Positions 59,311 to 64,000 of a DNA stretch of 64,000 nt are shown here, piece after piece. How positions within the stretch are numbered: the first letter of the stretch is position 1; every line of letters starts with the position of its first letter. Position numbers and translations under genes: made by a program. The stretch lies in assembly GCF_040802235.1 (NCBI RefSeq), contig NC_133166.1:7564001-7628000 (forward strand). The letters are read 5' to 3'. The notes under the pieces are model-generated. The model ran no database searches. It saw only the letters and a program-made list of their open reading frames with translations, and was not told where the DNA came from. The DNA comes from Manis javanica. Lineage: Eukaryota; Chordata; Mammalia; Pholidota; Manidae.

Positions 59311-60844
59311 TAGGACACACCTATCCAGTGTTGATTAGATTAATGCCCTTCCTATACCCATAAACAACCTACTAAAATCTCCCCCTTAGTGGTGGTTGAT
59401 TTTGCCATTGATTTTTACAACACTGCCAGTCAAATTCATGTCTGATTTATAGGGTCACCATATTTTACTCCAGTTCCCTCCATATCTTGGTATCTTATTT
59501 GAATATACATCCTCCTATTTCTTGATTATTCCTCTCCTTTCTTCACTATGACCTAGGATCTAACCTTATCTCATCTTCATAATGGTCATTAAAATTCCTT
59601 CAGTTCTGATCAATTTCCACCACTCTTTAGAAGAGGAGATCAAGGAACCATTGTGGAAAATGAGAAATAGAGACTCAAATGTCTAGCATCCCTAGATGAT
59701 TTAATTTTGAATTTAGAGAGATGAAGTGTAAGGCATTGCATTTTTAAGAGTTCCAGATGATTTTGCAGAAAACAATTTGATTAAATTCAAATCTATCAAA
59801 AGAATGTCTCATTTTAAATGTTTACTTATTTGAGCAAAGAATTTTTGACAATATCAGACTTCATAAACTATTTGAAATTGTCTTCTTCCATTTAAAAATT
59901 TTATATTTAAGTGTAGTTTTCACTAGTAATTAGGTGAATATATCTAACAATAGGCTGTTATTTGGAAACACTGAATCACTGAAATGTTTAAACATTTAGC
60001 TTTATACAACAGTAAATAAATATGGCCTGTTTTTTGAATTTTTTTAAAGCTATGGATATGCACAGACATAACCAAAAAACATGTACAGAAAAATGTAAGG
60101 TGTGGAGAGTTTTCCATGATAATAACTTGTTGAAATTCTTTTTATTAAATGTATCATCCCTCTCTTTATATTTTATAATATTTTGGTAATGAGGATGAAT
60201 TGCTCCTGAAGAATAAAAGCTATTTTTGTAAGAATACTGTCATGTACATATTACTCAGATAATTCACATAAATAGTTATGTAGCTATCTGTACTTATAAG
60301 TAGCTCTATGTATGCTATTTAATCATCTATAAAATTAACTAAGCATGTTTATATTTATAATACCAAAATCTGATTAAAATAGCACATTCACTATTACTGA
60401 AAATTAAGAATTTCCATTACATTAATGAAAAGTTATTCATTTCCTTCAGAAAGTGAATAATGAACTATTATGCATTATTAAACTATGAAATTGGCAAACA
60501 TTAAGAAATGATCATTTCCAATATTAATGATAATATAAAATGTGTACCCCCTCACATACCTCTGATACATTTGCATGAGGTTAATGAAGGCTATTTTGCA
60601 AATAGGCATTAAAATCCTTAAAAATATGTTTCCTTTTGACCAATAATTCTAGAAAAGAATCCTAAGGAATTTATTGGACAACACCTGGCAAATATGAAAT
60701 TCATATTTAATTTTTAAATTCAACAGTTCCTCTCCCTGCTACATGTAATCTACCTATACAGAAGAATTTGAGGGGTTTATTTTTATTTTTTTGCTTTTTG
60801 AGCAAAACTGAATGATCAGGATCTTAAGACAACCATCTTTGATT
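59311..60844. other. Intergenic, nothing recognised
   Basis: Very AT-rich with no gene-like feature. Confidence 0.4.
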
Positions 60845-61215
60845 CCGTTGAATGGTAGTGGATTAAATTGTGCCCCAAAAGCTTATGTCAAATCACAGCT
60901 CCCAATACCTCCTGCAGAAGGAATTGATTCTCAAATTTCATGGAATTTAGTTGGGCACAAACCAAGCTTCTGAGACCTTCACTCTGAGTTAGCCTTGACT
61001 CTATCCTCCAATGAGAATCTGCCATAAAACCATCACAACACTCAACGCAAAATGCTATATGCACTTCCAGCATGAAAGGATGCTCTTGAACTGATATCCA
61101 CAATTGATATCACAATGGAGAAACGGGGACACAGAGCAAAACTGAGAGCAAAAGCAGTCACAGCTACAGAGGTTCAGAGACTCAGGACCTGATCAGGCAT
61201 CCATCCACATGGCAG
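60845..61215 (+). repeat. Possible MaLR/MLT1-like remnant
   Basis: GGATTAAATTGTGCCCCAAAAG.. at the start resembles 'ggtttgaattgtgtccccaaaa' of the MST/MLT1 LTRs. The middle is diverged and the end unclear. Confidence 0.4.
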
Positions 61216-61975
61216 ACACACAAAAGTCATGATAGAAAAAGCATTGCTTTCCGCAGATATTTTTCAGAAGCCCAATTATATGATATAACATCCTTCTAGA
61301 ATTTGCCTTTCTCATTATGGAAATGTGTCATAGAGCTCTTTCATATCAATACATTGGTATGATACTATTAACTGAATTCCAAACTGTATTCAGATTTTGC
61401 CAGTTTTTACATGAATGTCCTTTTCCCATTCCAGAATGGCACATTGTGTTTATTATCATGTCTCCTCTGATCTGTGATAGTTTCTTTTCTTGATTTTTAT
61501 GACCATCACAATTTGGAGGAGCACTGGTCAGGTCCTTATAAAATGACTCTCAATTTTGGTTTATATGAAACTTTTTTTTCTGACTAGACTGGAGTTAATG
61601 ACTTTGGAAGGAAGAACAAAGAGATGAAATGTTCTTCTCTTTACATCATATCAGAAGTATGTGGTATTTGTGTGACATAGCTGGTAATGTTAAATTTCAT
61701 CACTTGGTTAAGGTAGTATTCGTAAAGTTGTTCTTTGTAAAGTTACTTTTTCCCCCTTTTTTATTCTATTTTAGGTAACTGAATCACTAAGTCCTGCCTA
61801 TTTGCAGAAGAGACGTGGGTTAAGTTGGGAGGGGTGGATTTACATACATTAACTAGAATTCTTTATAAGGAATATTTTTGCCTTTATATACTTTCAGATA
61901 ATTGACATTATTAAAAATGCTCCAGATAAAATCCATTTACATGCTTCCCCATATATTGTGTTTCTTAAACATAAA
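61216..61975 (-). repeat. Old LINE fragment, antisense
   Basis: The text AATTTGGAGGAGCACTGGTCAG.., ..CTGACTAGACTGGAGTTAATG.. and ..ATTCTTTATAAGGAATATT resembles the reverse of a widespread old mammalian LINE 3' region (..gaagagtactggtcag..gattagactggg..). Class uncertain. Confidence 0.5.
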
Positions 61976-62029
61976 TAACAACCAATAAAATAAAATAAAA
62001 CCTCTGGCCAGGGGAACAAAAGAAAGCAG

Positions 62030-62950
62030 AGAGAAGACACAAACTACTAACAGAATTGAAAGAAATAATTGATAATATGGTTTACATTACAATTAAAAAG
62101 TTCTGCTCTTCAAAAGACACTGTCAAGAGAATGAGAAGACAAGCCAAAACTGGGTGAATATATCTGTGAAGGACATATCTGATAACACTTTTCCAAAACA
62201 GACAACTCTTACAAGTTAGCAATAAGAAAAGTAACCTTACTGAAAAATGGCAAAATGCCTAGACAGACACCTCACCAAAGAAAATATAGAGATGGAAATT
62301 AGATATGAAAAGATGTTCAACTGGATATCATCAGGGAATTGCAAAGTAAAATAACAGTGAGCTATCACTATCCACCTCTAAGACCAGTGAAAAGGCAAAA
62401 CACTGACAACAGCAAATGCTGACAAAATTGTAGAGCAACAGGAACTCTCATATTCATCACTGGTGGGAATGCAAAGTGGTCCAGCCACAGCGGAAGACAG
62501 TTTGGCAGCTTTTCTCTGGGTGCTTTACGAAACTAAGCATACCTTTCATGCATAATCCAGCAGGATGCTTGGTATTTACCCAAATGAGTTGAAAATTCAT
62601 GTCCACAAAAATACCTGCACATGGATGTTTAAAGCAACTTTATTCATAATTGCCAAAACTTGATAACAACCAAGATGTCCCTCCGTAGATGAATGTATAA
62701 ATAAATGGTGGTACATCAAAGCAATGGAATGAGTGTCAAGCCATCAATAGACATGGAGGGACCTGAAATGTATATTACTAAGTGAAAGAAGCTGGTATGA
62801 AAAGACTTATGTTAATTAGAATGAACATAAACAGGTTAGATTTACCAGTTAGGGCAAAAAAGAAAATAAATGGTGACCTATAATTTAGAAAGAAGAGATA
62901 CTAACGCAGAATGATAAAGATGTTTGAAAATAAAATAATAGGAAATAATT
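62030..62950 (+). repeat. Old L1 3' fragment
   Basis: Late ORF2 and 3' UTR text in order: ..AGTTCTGCTCTTCAAAAGAC.., ..GGTGGGAATGCAAAGTGGTC.., ..TAATTGCCAAAACTTGATAACAACC.., ..GTGAAAGAAGCTGGTATG... Plus orientation and stop-ridden. Confidence 0.75.
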
Positions 62951-63529
62951 TTTTAATTTTTAACATATTTTTCTTAGTAATTTCTTAATCATTTCAAAGT
63001 GAAAGAAAGCTAACATTTCTGGTTTGCCCTCAGGCAAAATATTAAGTGAAAAAAATCTAGCATACTTTTGGAAGGATAATATACAATAAAAAATATTCAG
63101 TTCAATGATATATACCAAATCTAAACATGTAGAAAAGTGACAGCTTCGGGATTAGAGGGAAAAAAAATGAAAGAAAAATTGGAGAAAATTAGTATACGTA
63201 TGTTTATATTAGACAATGAACATGTATCTTAAATATGGATAAGTCAAGCACACAAAAAATTCAGCAAAGACATCAGGGAATTAAACTACTCAGTTAACAA
63301 GATTAAACATTCTAACAGACACCAAATCCAGTAGTTAATGAACACATTATTCTCAAGCCTACGTTGCTTACCTTCTAGGACCTACAAAGAACATCTAAAA
63401 TTGTGCAACATATTGTCACAATAAAAACATTTAGAAAGTTATGAATAAAAGGGAATATTTTTTATAAATTCTGAGCATGTATATGCTTAAAATGCATGTA
63501 ACAAGGGCATTGTAAATGCAGAGTTCTTA
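62951..63529. other. Intergenic, nothing recognised
   Basis: AT-rich, with no gene or named repeat. Confidence 0.4.
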
Positions 63530-63790
63530 GAAGCATTCTCTTTAAACAAGAGATAAGGGCAAGGACCGTCACTATCACTGCTTCCATACAACATTGTACT
63601 CGAGGTCTTACTGGGTTCAGTTAATAAAAATGGTAGTGGGGAGAGGAGATAAGGAATCAAAACAAAATCATAGGCTTTGAAAGAAGAAAATAAAACTCTT
63701 CACATGATGATATCTGTAGGGGGTGATTATATTATAGAAAAAAAACCCTATATACCAACAAAATAGACAACTCTTAAAAGTTGGAAAAAA
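63530..63790 (+). repeat. L1 ORF2 RT fragment
   Basis: Contains ..CATACAACATTGTACTCGAGG.. (L1 'ttcaacatagtactggaagt') and later ..GATGATATCTGTAGGGGG.., a remnant of the RT region around FADD. Short and decayed. Confidence 0.55.
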
Positions 63791-63833
63791 TAGAAAAGAG
63801 ACAGGAAAGTGTCTTCAAGATGAAAAGATTTTT

Positions 63834-64000
63834 TGCAGCCTACAAAACCCTGAATATCCTGGCCACTACTTACCTCATTCCACTTCTGTTTCTCCTCCCT
63901 CCAGATTCAAGGGCTTTTTTCGGTCCCTTGAACTTATCACACACTCTTTCCCACCTCCCTCCACTCAGCACATCCTAACTGACTTCAAGGCTGTCTTCAA
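63834..64000 (+). repeat. L2 fragment, running off the window
   Basis: GCCTACAAAACCCTGAATATCC.., ..TCTCCTCCCTCCAG.. and ..ACACACTCTTTCCCACC.. follow the L2 text 'ggcctacaaggccctgcatgatctgg..aagctctttcccacc'. Continues beyond the end. Confidence 0.6.

Overview
The window looks like AT-rich nuclear DNA from a placental mammal. It holds spliced exons with GT/AG borders, CpG islands, many LINE-1 (L1) copies, solo LTRs, a class I endogenous retrovirus and hAT (MER5-type) remnants. I recognise two host genes, both on the minus strand. The first is the start of NAALAD2 (coding part of exon 1 at 10540-10621, exon 2 at 9764-9875; the rest lies beyond position 1). The second is an intact single-exon HMG-box retrogene, UBTFL1 (55552-56769). 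UBTFL1 lies about 45 kb upstream of NAALAD2 on the same strand, which matches my memory of human 11q14.3, so this is probably the orthologous interval. I saw no primate, rodent, carnivore, ruminant or horse SINE. That and the L1 type suggest a SINE-poor lineage, perhaps laurasiatherian such as pangolin, but this is a weak guess.

Layout: 1-9763 is NAALAD2 intron 2, filled by three old L1 segments. 9764-10880 holds NAALAD2 exons 2 and 1 and the CpG-island promoter. 11.6-25.7 kb is intergenic, with a probable solo LTR, truncated L1s on both strands and two adjacent MER5-like elements. 25713-34637 is a nested structure: an older LTR (flanking repeat GCATC) split by a nearly complete provirus (25906-34411, target duplication CAGGC) of the ERV-H/F type. 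The provirus has a tRNA-Phe-like primer site, gag with PPPY and PSAP motifs, protease, RT, RNase H, integrase and env, all broken. 35.8-40.3 kb has a solo LTR, a MaLR-like repeat, an antisense L1 and an orphan CpG-rich block.

40941-48238 is a near full-length L1 of a younger type. Its ORF2 is interrupted by a poly(A)-tailed retroposon with a 16-bp target duplication, and its 3' UTR by an antisense solo LTR with a 4-bp duplication. 50.4-51.6 kb has two more solo LTRs. 53.04-53.96 kb is a second orphan CpG island. UBTFL1 follows. On the minus strand upstream of it, a strong splice acceptor (56881) and a strong donor (59105) suggest an untranslated first exon. The rest is old L1, L2 and MaLR-like sequence.

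The host genes are unrelated in function. NAALAD2 encodes a membrane glutamate carboxypeptidase, and UBTFL1 a UBF-derived nuclear HMG-box protein. The interval between them has acted mainly as a landing zone for retroelements. Boundaries of old repeats are approximate, read by eye against remembered family sequences.
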